From: DATAGF01 sp963813355
GTDB taxonomy: Bacteria > Actinomycetota > Thermoleophilia > Miltoncostaeales > Miltoncostaeaceae
Direction: 5' to 3'
Length of the DNA: 64,000 nt
Assembly: GCA_963813355.1 (NCBI GenBank)
Contig: CAWEYS010000032.1
Span: 62,001-126,000 of the forward strand
Positions 57,419-64,000 of this stretch are shown here, in pieces (positions within the stretch are counted from its first letter, which is position 1; each line of letters opens with the position of its first letter). The notes beneath the pieces were generated by a model. That model did not search any database and was not told the origin of the DNA. It worked only from the letters and a program-made list of their open reading frames with translations. Position numbers and translations under genes: made by a program.

Positions 57419-58159
57419 TCAGCCGGCCGCCGCGGCGACACAGACGTAGCAGACCAGCTCCACGATCTGCGCGGTCGCGCCGTACGCGTCCCCGGTCATC
57501 CCGCCGAACGCGCGCCTCCAGGCGAGGGCGCAGACCAGGGTGGCCGCCGCGCAGGCGCCGAGCGCCACCGTCGCCCAGGGCGCGATCGCCAGCAGGAGCG
57601 GGACCGTCGCGACCAGCGCCAGCCCGGTCCCGATCGCGACCGTGCCCGCGCTCAGGCCGGCGATCAGGCCGGCCGAGCCGTCGCGGCGGGCGGGGGCGAC
57701 CGCGGCCGCCTGCGGCAGCACGGACCACCGCGCCAGGACGTGCGCGGCCAGCAGCGCCAGGACGGCGTCGCGGAGGCTGAGCTGGCTGAGCAGGGCCACG
57801 CGCCCGAGCAGGACGAGCACCACGGCCAGGACGCCGAAGGTCCCGATGCGGGGATCGCGCATGATCTCGAGCCGCCGCGCCCGGTCGCGCGCGCCGAGGG
57901 CGTCGGCCGTGTCGGCCAGCCCGTCCTCGTGGAGGGCCCCGGTGACGACGGCCGCGACGGCGACCGCGCAGACCGACGCGAACGTGGCGCCGAGGGGGTC
58001 GGCGGCGAGGCGGGCGAGCGCCGCGAGCCCCCCGACGGTCAGCCCGACGAGCGGGAACACCGCCGCCGCGCGATCGAGCCGGCCCCGCTCCCACCACCCG
58101 AGTCCCGGCATCGGGAGGCGGGTCAGGAAGGCGTGCGCCACCGCCAGCCGGTCGATCAT
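57419..58159 (-). CDS. cobS: Adenosylcobinamide-GDP ribazoletransferase (cobalamin synthase)
   Basis: 246 residues and about six helices. The catalytic acidic motif HEDGLADTADALG, the start AHAFLTRLPMPG, and DPRIGTFGVLAVVLVLLGRVALL are typical. FGGMTGDAYGATAQIVELVCYV near the C-terminus is the second acidic site. It joins adenosylcobinamide-GDP with alpha-ribazole (phosphate) at the membrane. ATG overlaps the cobT stop. Confidence 0.95.
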   Translation of the reverse strand: MIDRLAVAHAFLTRLPMPGLGWWERGRLDRAAAVFPLVGLTVGGLAALARLAADPLGATFASVCAVAVAAVVTGALHEDGLADTADALGARDRARRLEIMRDPRIGTFGVLAVVLVLLGRVALLSQLSLRDAVLALLAAHVLARWSVLPQAAAVAPARRDGSAGLIAGLSAGTVAIGTGLALVATVPLLLAIAPWATVALGACAAATLVCALAWRRAFGGMTGDAYGATAQIVELVCYVCVAAAAG

Positions 58160-59235
58160 CGGGCGCCCGCCACCTCGTCGAGGGCGGCCATGCCGGAGAG
58201 CGCGGCGGCGGCGGCGCGCACCAGCGGCAGGGCCAGCAGGGCGCCGGTGCCCTCGCCGAGGCGCATCTCGAGCTCGAGGAGGGGGCGCAGGCGCAGGGCC
58301 TCGAGGGCCACCGAGGCCCCGGGCTCCGTCGAGCGGTGGGCCGCGATCAGGTAGCCGCCCGCCGCGGGCGCCAGCGCGACCGCGACGAGGGCCGCGGCGA
58401 CCGTGCTGACGCCGTCGAGGATGACCGGCCGCCGCGCGCGGGCCCCGCCGAGGATCAGCCCCGCGAGGGCGGCGTGCTCGAGGCCGCCGACGGCCGCGAG
58501 GGCCCCCAGCGGGTCGTCCGGGCCGGGGCGGTGCAGCGCCACGGCCCGCCTGACAAGCTCCGTCTTGCGCGCGACGTGCTCGGGGCCTCCGCCGGCGCCG
58601 GCGCCCGTCACCGCGGCCGGATCGGCGCCCGTCATGCCGGCCACCAGCCCCGCGGCCGCCGTGGTGTTCCCGATGCCCATGTCGCCGCACAGCAGGACGT
58701 CGGCCCGCTCGGCCGCGCGCGCCGCCGCCCGCGCGCCGGCCAGGACCGCCGACGCGGCCTCGGCGCGCGACATCGCGGCGGTGCGGCTGATGTCGCCGGT
58801 GCCGGCCCGCACCCGCTCCCGGTCGAGCCGGGCGTGGGGCGCGGGCTCGCCGGCCACGCCGACGTCGAGCACGCGGACGTCGCAACCCGCGACCGCCGCG
58901 AGCGCGCTCGCGGCGGCGCGCCCGGAGCAGATCGTCTCGACCATGGCCGTCGTGACCTCGGGCGGCCAGGCGGACGCGCCGCTCGCGACGACGCCGTGGT
59001 CGCCGGCGCAGACGACCAGCGCGGCCCGGGCCGGAGGCCGCGGGTCGGGGCGCCGCGCGATGCCGGCGAGCACGACGCCGATCTCCTCGAGCCGCCCCAG
59101 GCTCCCGGGGGGCTTGGCGAGCGAGTCCCAGCGCCGGCGCGCGGCCTCGGCGGCGCCCTCGTCGACCGGGACGACGGCGGCCAGGAGCTCGTCGAGGGAG
59201 GGGCGGGCCATTCCGGGAGGGGGGTCGGTCGGCAT
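58156..59235 (-). CDS. cobT: Nicotinate-nucleotide:dimethylbenzimidazole phosphoribosyltransferase
   Basis: 359 residues. WDSLAKPPGSLGRLEEIGVVLAGI opens the enzyme. AALVVCAGDHGVVASGASAWPPEVT, CGDMGIGNTTAAAGLVAGMTG, ILDGVSTVAAALVAVAL and the catalytic-Glu region RLGEGTGALLALPLV are diagnostic. It activates the lower base to alpha-ribazole phosphate. The start at 59235 (MPTDPPPG) gives the family length; the frame extends upstream without support. First gene of the minus cob operon, divergent from the phosphatase gene. Confidence 0.95.
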   Translation of the reverse strand: MPTDPPPGMARPSLDELLAAVVPVDEGAAEAARRRWDSLAKPPGSLGRLEEIGVVLAGIARRPDPRPPARAALVVCAGDHGVVASGASAWPPEVTTAMVETICSGRAAASALAAVAGCDVRVLDVGVAGEPAPHARLDRERVRAGTGDISRTAAMSRAEAASAVLAGARAAARAAERADVLLCGDMGIGNTTAAAGLVAGMTGADPAAVTGAGAGGGPEHVARKTELVRRAVALHRPGPDDPLGALAAVGGLEHAALAGLILGGARARRPVILDGVSTVAAALVAVALAPAAGGYLIAAHRSTEPGASVALEALRLRPLLELEMRLGEGTGALLALPLVRAAAAALSGMAALDEVAGAR

Positions 59236-59302
59236 CTCGTGCTCGCGGCGTCGTGGGTTGCGGGTGGGGCGGCCCGACCCTAGCCTGCGCGCGGTCATCG
59301 CC
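59236..59302. promoter_or_regulatory. Divergent intergenic region cobT / cobC-phosphatase
   Basis: 67 bp that must hold the start signals for cobT-cobS-cobF (minus) and the phosphatase gene (plus). No riboswitch motif is found here, so cobT-cobS-cobF may escape direct B12 control. Confidence 0.35.
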
Positions 59303-59866
59303 ATGCGACGCCTCCTGCTGCTGCGCCACGCGCCGACCGCGGCCACCCGGCGCGCGGCGTTCTCGGCCGACGAGCCCCTCGACGAGCGCGGCGCGGCGGC
59401 CGCCGCCGCCCTGCGCGGCCGGTTCCGGTCGACGGGCGAGAGCTACGCCAGCCCCGCCGACCGCGCCCGCGAGACCGCGCGGCTGGCCGGCCTCGACGCC
59501 GAGGTCGAGCCGGCCCTTGCCGAGTGCGACTTCGGCGCGTGGGCCGGGCACCGGCTGGACGAGCTGGCCGCCTCCGACCCCGACGGGGTCCGGCGCTGGC
59601 TCGACGACCCGGCCGCGAGGCCCCACGGCGGCGAGACGATGGTCGAGCTGATGGCGCGGGTCGCGGGCTGGCTCGACGGGCAGGCGGCGCGCGAGGGCGC
59701 GGCCGTCGCGGTGACGCACGGCGGCCCGATCCGGGCGGCGGTGCTCCACGCGCTGGGCGCGCCGGCCGAGGCCTTCTGGCGGGTCAACGCCGCACCGCTC
59801 TCGCTCACCGAGCTGCACGCCGACGCCGGGCGCTGGCGCGTGGTGCGGCTCAACGCCTCCCCCTGA
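59303..59866 (+). CDS. cobC: Alpha-ribazole phosphatase (histidine phosphatase, CobC type)
   Basis: 187 residues. The phospho-His motif is LLRHAPTA, where most relatives have RHG. The second His is in VAVTHGGPIRAAVLHALG. ECDFGAWAGHRLDELAASDPDGVRRWLDDP and HGGETMVELMARVAGWLD match CobC-type phosphatases. Acts on alpha-ribazole phosphate or adenosylcobalamin phosphate. Divergent from cobT; distinct from the CobC aminotransferase part at 47189-48763. Confidence 0.85.
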   Translation: MRRLLLLRHAPTAATRRAAFSADEPLDERGAAAAAALRGRFRSTGESYASPADRARETARLAGLDAEVEPALAECDFGAWAGHRLDELAASDPDGVRRWLDDPAARPHGGETMVELMARVAGWLDGQAAREGAAVAVTHGGPIRAAVLHALGAPAEAFWRVNAAPLSLTELHADAGRWRVVRLNASP

Positions 59867-59874
59867 CCGCGGCC

Positions 59875-59904
59875 TTTACGGGCGGCCCCGCGGCCCGTAT
59901 CTTC
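59875..59904 (+). promoter_or_regulatory. Candidate promoter for the cbtB operon
   Basis: TTTACG (59875-59880), 18 nt spacer, TATCTT (59899-59904), ending 7 nt before the riboswitch P1 stem. Confidence 0.5.
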
Positions 59905-59911
59905 GCCCCGT

Positions 59912-60010
59912 GTGATGGCGCGAGGAAGCTGGTGGGAGTCCAGCACGGTCGCGCCACTGTGAGCGGCCCGCCTCGGGCGAGGACCGCGAAGTCAGACACT
60001 CGGCCATCAC
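59912..60010 (+). ncRNA. Cobalamin riboswitch upstream of cbtB
   Basis: GTGATGGC (59912-59919) pairs perfectly with GCCATCAC (60003-60010) as P1. Inside are GAGGAAGCTGGTGGGA, GGTCGCGCCACTGTGAGC with the B12 box, and GCGAAGTCAGACACTCG. It controls cobalt uptake and cobD in response to B12. Confidence 0.92.
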
Positions 60011-60057
60011 CACGCCCCACGACACGAGGGACGCTCGATCCCCGAAGGAGGCTGACC

Positions 60058-60279
60058 GTGAGCACGGACCGCGCGCACGACGCCCGCACCACCGACGCGC
60101 CGATCATCACGTCGTTCCCGAGCCGCGGCCTCTGGCTCGCCGGCACGACGGCCGTCGCCCTGATCGTCCTCTACTTCCTCGGCGTCGACCAGGGCGCCAC
60201 CTCGATCTTCGGCACCGACGCGCACCTCCACGAGTTCGTGCACGACGCGCGCCACTTCCTCGGCTTCCCCTGCCACTAG
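60058..60279 (+). CDS. cbtB: Cobalt transporter subunit CbtB
   Basis: 73 residues: one transmembrane helix (GLWLAGTTAVALIVLYFLGVDQG) and the His-rich C-terminal signature HLHEFVHDARHFLGFPCH, which likely binds cobalt. GTG 60058 has GGAGG 6 nt upstream. CbtB works with CbtA; the pair is usually under B12 riboswitches, as here. Confidence 0.93.
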   Translation: MSTDRAHDARTTDAPIITSFPSRGLWLAGTTAVALIVLYFLGVDQGATSIFGTDAHLHEFVHDARHFLGFPCH

Positions 60280-60304
60280 GCGCCGCGGGCGAGGAGGTCG
60301 AGCG

Positions 60305-61168
60305 ATGGAGAAGCGGCTGATCCTGCGCGGGATCCTGTGCGGGGGCATCGGCGGGCTGCTGGCGTTCTGGTTCGCCCGCATCCTGGCCGAGCCCGAGATC
60401 GACCGGGCGATCGACTACGAGGCCGGCCGCGCCGCGGCCCAGGAGGCCCTCGACCGGGCGGCGGGGCTGCCGATCCCGGCCGAGGAGGCGGACGTGTTCA
60501 CAAGGGCGATCCAGGCCGACGTGGGGCTCGGGGTGGGCCTCGTCGTCTTCGGGATGGCGATCGGGGCGCTCTTCGCCGTCGCCTACTGCCTCTACGTGGG
60601 GCGCGTGGGCAGGCTGCGGCCGCGCACCCTGGCCGTGCTCGTCGCCGGCGGTGGGTTCCTGACCCTCTACCTGGTCCCGTTCCTGAAGTACCCCGCCAGC
60701 CCGCCGGCCGTGGGCCACGACGAGACGATCGGAACGCGCAGCGCCCTCTACCTGATCATGGTCGCCAGCGGGCTGCTGTTCCTGGTCGGGGCGGTGTGGC
60801 TCGGCCAGCAGCTCGCGCCCCGCATCGGCAACTGGAACGCGAGCCTGGCGGCCGGGGGCGCGTACATCCTGGCCATGGGGCTCGTCATCGCGCTGATGCC
60901 GTCGCTGGGCGACCTCTCCGTCAACCGGGAGACCTACGGCGACTTCGGCACCGAGACGCCGCAGCCCCTGACCGACCCGGACGGGAACATCGTGTTCCCG
61001 GGGTTCCCGGCCGACGTGCTCTACCGCTTCCGGCTGTACTCGGTCGGAGCCCAATTGGTCCTGTGGACGGCCATCGGGCTGTGCTTCGCCCCCCTGGCCG
61101 AGCGCGTGCTCGCCCCGGCGGGGCGGCGGGCCAAGGCGGACGGGGCGGCCGGGCAGGCGACGGGGTGA
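60305..61168 (+). CDS. cbtA: Cobalt transporter subunit CbtA
   Basis: 287 residues with five to six helices. LILRGILCGGIGGLLAFWFARILAEPEIDRAIDYE is the CbtA N-terminal signature. Later segments FLKYPASPPAVGHDETIGTRSALYLIMVA and LSVNRETYGDFGTETPQ, and the C-terminal FRLYSVGAQLVLWTAIGLCFAPLAERV, are family-typical. Predicted cobalt uptake. It overlaps cobD by 4 nt (GTGA). Confidence 0.93.
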   Translation: MEKRLILRGILCGGIGGLLAFWFARILAEPEIDRAIDYEAGRAAAQEALDRAAGLPIPAEEADVFTRAIQADVGLGVGLVVFGMAIGALFAVAYCLYVGRVGRLRPRTLAVLVAGGGFLTLYLVPFLKYPASPPAVGHDETIGTRSALYLIMVASGLLFLVGAVWLGQQLAPRIGNWNASLAAGGAYILAMGLVIALMPSLGDLSVNRETYGDFGTETPQPLTDPDGNIVFPGFPADVLYRFRLYSVGAQLVLWTAIGLCFAPLAERVLAPAGRRAKADGAAGQATG

Positions 61169-62085
61169 GCCGCGGGCGCGCGATGGCCGCGGGCGTGGCC
61201 ATCGACGCGCTCCTCGGCGACCCACGGCGAGGCCACCCGGTGGCGGGCTTCGGCCGCGCCGCGGCGGCGCTCGAGCCGCGCTGGTGGGCGCCGAGCCGGC
61301 CGGCCGGCCTGGCGTACGTCGTCGCGCTCGTGGGCGGAGCGACGGTCGCGGCGCACCTCGTCGAGCGGCGCCTCGCCTCGTGGCCCTCGGCCGGGAGCGC
61401 GCTGGTCGCGGTCGCGGTGTGGACCACGGTCGGGGGGCGCTCCCTGGCGGCCGAGGCGCGCCGGGTCGCCGGGCTGGTCGAGCGGGGCGACCTGGACGCC
61501 GCGCGGCGCCGCGTGCCGGCGCTGGTCGGCCGCGACCCGGCCGGGCTCGACGGCGCCGGGCTGTGCCGGGCGGCCGTCGAGTCGGTGGCCGAGAACACCG
61601 CCGACGCCGTGGTCGGCCCGCTGATCTGGTGCCGGGCCTTCGGCGCCGCCGGGGCGGTGGGCTATCGCGCGGCCAACACCCTCGACGCCATGGTCGGGCA
61701 CCGCAGCGCCCGGTACGCGCGGTTCGGCTGGGCGGCCGCGCGGCTCGACGACGCGCTCAGCTGGCCCGCGGCGCGCCTCGGGGCGCTCCTCGCCTGCCTG
61801 CTCGCGCCGGCCGTCGGCGGGGACGCCGGCCGCGCCCTGGCGACGCTGCGCCGGGACGGCGCGCGCCACCCCAGCCCCAACGCCGGGAGGATGGAGGCGG
61901 CCTTCGCGGGCGCCCTCGACGTGCGGCTCGGGGGCCCGCTCAGCTACGGCGGAAGGATCGAGGACCGTCCCACGCTCGGCCGTGGGCGCCCGCCCGGCCC
62001 GGACGACGTACGCCGCGCCGCCCGGCTCTCCCGGCTGGTGACCCTGGCCTGCGCGGTCCTCCTGCTCGGCGCCGGGCGCCGCTGA
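61165..62085 (+). CDS. cobD: Adenosylcobinamide-phosphate synthase (CbiB/CobD)
   Basis: 306 residues, membrane protein. AIDALLGDPRRGHPVAGFGRAAAALE, AVESVAENTADAVVGPLIWC, YRAANTLDAMVGHRS and HPSPNAGRMEAAFAGALDVRLGGPLSYGG are diagnostic. It attaches aminopropanol (phosphate) to adenosylcobyric acid, using the product of the CobC-type domain. GTG 61165 was chosen for the overlap; ATG a few codons later is possible. A 16-codon frame follows (62085-62135) but looks incidental. Confidence 0.94.
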   Translation: MSRGRAMAAGVAIDALLGDPRRGHPVAGFGRAAAALEPRWWAPSRPAGLAYVVALVGGATVAAHLVERRLASWPSAGSALVAVAVWTTVGGRSLAAEARRVAGLVERGDLDAARRRVPALVGRDPAGLDGAGLCRAAVESVAENTADAVVGPLIWCRAFGAAGAVGYRAANTLDAMVGHRSARYARFGWAAARLDDALSWPAARLGALLACLLAPAVGGDAGRALATLRRDGARHPSPNAGRMEAAFAGALDVRLGGPLSYGGRIEDRPTLGRGRPPGPDDVRRAARLSRLVTLACAVLLLGAGRR

Positions 62086-62169
62086 TGGTCCTCGCGCGGC
62101 TCGGCTCCTGGTTCGCGCTCGTCCCGGAGGCCTGACGACGGGGCGCCCGAGTGCGCCGCGGGGCCTCCC

Positions 62170-63006
62170 TCAGCAGCAACCGGCGCGCCCGCTGTCGTCG
62201 GCGCGAGATCGCGAGACGACGCTGGGTGCGTCCGCGGGCTTGACGGCCGACACGATCGCCCCGTGCAGCCCGTCGGCCACGTCGTGGGTGAAGCGGACCT
62301 CGGTCTCGGCGAATCCCGCCTCCGCGAGCAGGCGCACGTACTCCCCGCGCGCCAGGGCCCCGGCGATGCAGCCGGCCCAGTCGCCCCGCTCGGCGCGCTC
62401 GGCCGCGCTGAGCCGGTCGTCGGCGACGACGTCGGTGATCCCGACGCGGCCGCCCGGTCGCAGGACGCGGAACGCCTCCGCGAGCACGGCGGCCTTGTCG
62501 GGCGACAGGTTCACGACGCAGTTCGAGATGACGACGTCAACCGTCTCGGCCGGCAACGGGATCTGCTCGATCCGGCCCTCGAGGAACTCGACGTTGGCGA
62601 GGCCGGCCTCGGCCGCGTTCCGCCGCGCCAGCGCGAGCATCTCCTCGGTCATGTCCAGCCCGTAGGCCTTCCCGGCCGGGCCGACGCGCCGCGCCGACAG
62701 CAGCACGTCGATGCCCCCGCCCGAGCCGAGGTCGAGCACCACCTCGCCCTCGCGCAGCTCGGCCACCGCGGCCGGGTTGCCGCAGCCGAGGCTGGCCCGC
62801 ACCGCGGCCTCGGGCAGCTCGCCGCGGTCGGCGTCGCCGTAGAGGCCTCCGCCGAAGACGGCCTCGCCCGACGGGGCGCAGCACCCGCCCTCGCCGCAGC
62901 CGCCGGCGATCGCGGGCACGGTCCCGGCCTCGGCCTCCCGCGCGGCGGCCGCGTAGCGCTCGCGGACGCGGTCGTGGACGTCTGTGGCGCCCACGAGGCC
63001 GGTCAT
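62170..63006 (-). CDS. arsM: Arsenite methyltransferase ArsM
   Basis: 278 residues. The SAM-binding motif is VVLDLGSGGGIDVLLSARRVG. The conserved family Cys are in ASLGCGNP and in SNCVVNLSPDK, with further Cys in WAGCIAGAL and a terminal Cys pair (GRAGCC). The N-terminal GCGEGGCCAPS cluster is also Cys-rich. It methylates arsenite to volatile or less toxic forms. Coupled by ATGA to the small Cys protein and convergent with cobD across 84 bp. Confidence 0.92.
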   Translation of the reverse strand: MTGLVGATDVHDRVRERYAAAAREAEAGTVPAIAGGCGEGGCCAPSGEAVFGGGLYGDADRGELPEAAVRASLGCGNPAAVAELREGEVVLDLGSGGGIDVLLSARRVGPAGKAYGLDMTEEMLALARRNAAEAGLANVEFLEGRIEQIPLPAETVDVVISNCVVNLSPDKAAVLAEAFRVLRPGGRVGITDVVADDRLSAAERAERGDWAGCIAGALARGEYVRLLAEAGFAETEVRFTHDVADGLHGAIVSAVKPADAPSVVSRSRADDSGRAGCC

Positions 63007-63152
63007 CGCGGCCCGTGCCTGGTGAGCGAGTCGACGAGGTCGCGCTCGCGGCGCGCCGCCGCCCGGCACCGGGCGTCGCAGACCGCCCCCGTGCGCTCGT
63101 CGAAGGCGACGGGGCTCCGCGCGCGGCGGCGCGGCATCTTGATCCTCAGCAT
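63003..63152 (-). CDS. Small Cys-containing protein in the arsenic operon (49 residues)
   Basis: Translationally coupled on both sides by 4- and 3-nt overlaps (arsR stop, arsM start). Basic N-terminus (LRIKMPRRRARSPVAFDE), then TGAVCDARCRAAARRERDLVDSL with C-x3-C. I do not assign a family. Its place between arsR and arsM and its Cys pair suggest a metalloid-binding or accessory role (inference). Confidence 0.6.
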   Translation of the reverse strand: MLRIKMPRRRARSPVAFDERTGAVCDARCRAAARRERDLVDSLTRHGPR

Positions 63153-63526
63153 CACCGCTCCCTTCCGGCGGGTCGCCCGAGCCAGGCGCCGAGCTCGCCC
63201 ATGGCGTCGGGCAGGACGTAGTAGTAGGCCCAGAGGCCGCGCCGCTCCGCGTCGACCAGGCCGGCGTCGCGCAGCACCTTGAGGTGGTGCGAGACGGTCG
63301 GCTGCCCGACGTCGAAGAGCGGCGTGAGCTCGCAGACGCAGACCTCGCCGCCGTGCTTTCGCAGGACGTCGACGAGCTGGAGGCGGATCGGGTCGCCCAG
63401 CGCCCTCGCCACCGCCGCGAGGCGCTCGGCACCGTCCCGCTCGACGTCCGGGTACACGAGGGGCTCGCAGCACGGCTCGCCGGCCGGGCGCTTCCGCTTC
63501 GGAGTCAGCTCCAGGTCAACTGCCAT
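63152..63526 (-). CDS. arsR: ArsR-family metalloid-sensing repressor
   Basis: 124 residues. The winged HTH is AAVARALGDPIRLQLVDVLRKHGGEVCVCELTPLFDVGQPTVSHHLKVLRDAGLV. CVC in the sensing helix is the classic arsenic/antimony site, and a second Cys pair (EPCCEPL) lies near the N-terminus. ATG 63526 was chosen because it follows the palindrome and gives normal size. Probably represses arsM and the divergent fusion gene. Confidence 0.93.
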   Translation of the reverse strand: MAVDLELTPKRKRPAGEPCCEPLVYPDVERDGAERLAAVARALGDPIRLQLVDVLRKHGGEVCVCELTPLFDVGQPTVSHHLKVLRDAGLVDAERRGLWAYYYVLPDAMGELGAWLGRPAGRER

Positions 63527-63547
63527 CAATCGATTTCTATCGATTGA
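63526..63547 (-). promoter_or_regulatory. ArsR operator palindrome
   Basis: Perfect 9-bp arms TCAATCGAT and ATCGATTGA around a 4-nt spacer, overlapping the arsR start codon. The TCAA...TTGA layout matches known ArsR operators. It sits in the divergent region and can control both directions. Confidence 0.8.
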
Positions 63548-63622
63548 AGCGACGTATGTCAATGGAATGGGACCCGGGCTGTAACTCCTGCGTGTGCGCC
63601 ATTGCCTCAACAGTCGTTGAGC

Positions 63623-63628
63623 TAATAG
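63623..63628 (+). promoter_or_regulatory. Candidate -10 box for the ArsR-ArsC fusion gene
   Basis: TAATAG lies 10 nt before the GTG at 63639 with no ribosome-binding site, suggesting a leaderless or short-leader transcript. Confidence 0.4.
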
Positions 63629-63638
63629 CCTGGGCGAC

Positions 63639-64000
63639 GTGGACCTGACAGCCCGTGCCGGGGTTCATGCCGCCCTCGCCGACCGCCATCGCCTCGCGAT
63701 CGTCGACGCGCTCGCGCTCGGCGACCGCACCCCGGGGGAGCTCGGTGAGCTGACGGCGATCCCGAGCAACCTGCTCGCGCACCACCTCCGCATCCTCGAG
63801 GCGGCCGGGGTGACCGAGCGCCGCGCGTCGAACGGGCGACGCGCGGCGGCGCTACGTGGTGCTCCGTCCGGAGCGGCTCGCCGCGCTGGTACCCGCGGAA
63901 CGCGTCCAGGGCGGCGGAGTGGTGTTCGTCTGCACCCACAACTCGGCCCGGTCGCCCTTCGCGGCGGCGCTCTGGCGCCGCCGCACCCGCTCGCCCGCCG
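63639..64000 (+). CDS. ArsR-type HTH fused to LMW-phosphatase arsenate reductase, partial, one frameshift
   Basis: GTG 63639 starts AALADRHRLAIVDALALGDRTPGELGEL, then IPSNLLAHHLRILEAAGV, a winged HTH without the CVC site. After a 1-nt break near 63845 the frame continues RRYVVLRPERLAALVPAERV and then VVFVCTHNSARSPFAAALW. The latter is the active-site loop of low-molecular-weight phosphatase arsenate reductases (C-x5-R-S). The window ends inside this domain. Fusions of this kind link regulation and arsenate reduction. Divergent from arsR across 112 bp. Confidence 0.75.
   Translation, partial: MDLTARAGVHAALADRHRLAIVDALALGDRTPGELGELTAIPSNLLAHHLRILEAAGVTERRASNGRRAAALRGAPSGAARRAGTRGTRPGRRSGVRLHPQLGPVALRGGALAPPHPLAR

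Noticed and set aside
62085..62135. 16-codon frame after cobD (MVLARLGSWFALVPEA)
   Set aside because: It overlaps the cobD stop but has no downstream gene on this strand to couple and no second copy, unlike the twin micro-ORFs.

Overview
The window is very GC-rich DNA with tightly packed genes. Operon partners almost all overlap by 4 nt (ATGA, GTGA or CTGA), and GTG starts are common. Gene content fits an aerobic high-GC actinobacterium: an A2-type heme-copper oxidase, CbtAB cobalt uptake, the complete oxygen-dependent cobalamin route, a UbiA-type prenyltransferase and a LuxR regulator of the LAL type. Placement in Thermoleophilia is my inference from this mix and was not tested. No tRNA, rRNA, CRISPR array or insertion sequence was recognised.

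Layout. 0-5.8 kb (minus): glcD-glcE-glcF glycolate oxidase, with a FAD oxidoreductase upstream and a nucleotidyltransferase downstream. 5.9-15.2 kb (plus): respiratory block of a small membrane protein, ctaB, an MFS exporter, ctaC, ctaD, ctaE and a lipoprotein cytochrome c, then an SDR, a D-Ala-D-Ala dipeptidase and small genes. 15.2-18.8 kb (minus): a broken LuxR/LAL regulator and a GDPD. 18.9-27.3 kb (plus): one long operon, ubiA-ccmA-ccmB-ccmC-ccmD-precorrin-2 dehydrogenase-hemA-hemC-cobA/hemD-SAM hydrolase. Two matching 63-nt micro-ORFs sit at two of its junctions. 27.3-36.7 kb (minus): ATP-grasp, GNAT, CDF transporter, a 1,191-residue GAF/SpoIIE/HATPase/STAS protein, HD protein, EamA, VOC, SRPBCC and ArsR. 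36.9-38.6 kb: a broken secreted PKD-like protein.

38.6-62.1 kb is a cobalamin regulon with three B12 riboswitches. The plus arm is riboswitch-cobQ-FhuF-like-cobG-cobH-cobIJ. It converges on the minus arm cobT-cobS-cobF-riboswitch-cobN-chlID-cobO-cobB-cobU/C-cobL-cobM-cobK. A third unit has cobC-type phosphatase, then riboswitch-cbtB-cbtA-cobD. With hemA, hemC and cobA/hemD at 23-26.5 kb, nearly every step from glutamyl-tRNA to adenosylcobalamin is encoded here. hemL, hemB, a cobalt reductase and dimethylbenzimidazole synthesis are not seen. 62.2-64 kb is an arsenic module: arsM, a 49-residue Cys protein and arsR, divergent from an ArsR-arsenate reductase fusion cut by the window end.

Many conserved genes carry 1-2 nt frameshifts (glcF, ctaD, cobN, chlID, LuxR and others), usually in GC-rich runs. 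Uncorrected sequencing errors are the simplest explanation, so 'broken' genes here may be intact in the organism. The most unusual items are the twin 20-codon micro-ORFs that bridge operon junctions, a ctaD with a tandem Usp-like tail, a FhuF-like Fe-S protein inside the cob operon, CTG starts at CTGA overlaps, and the arsenic module.
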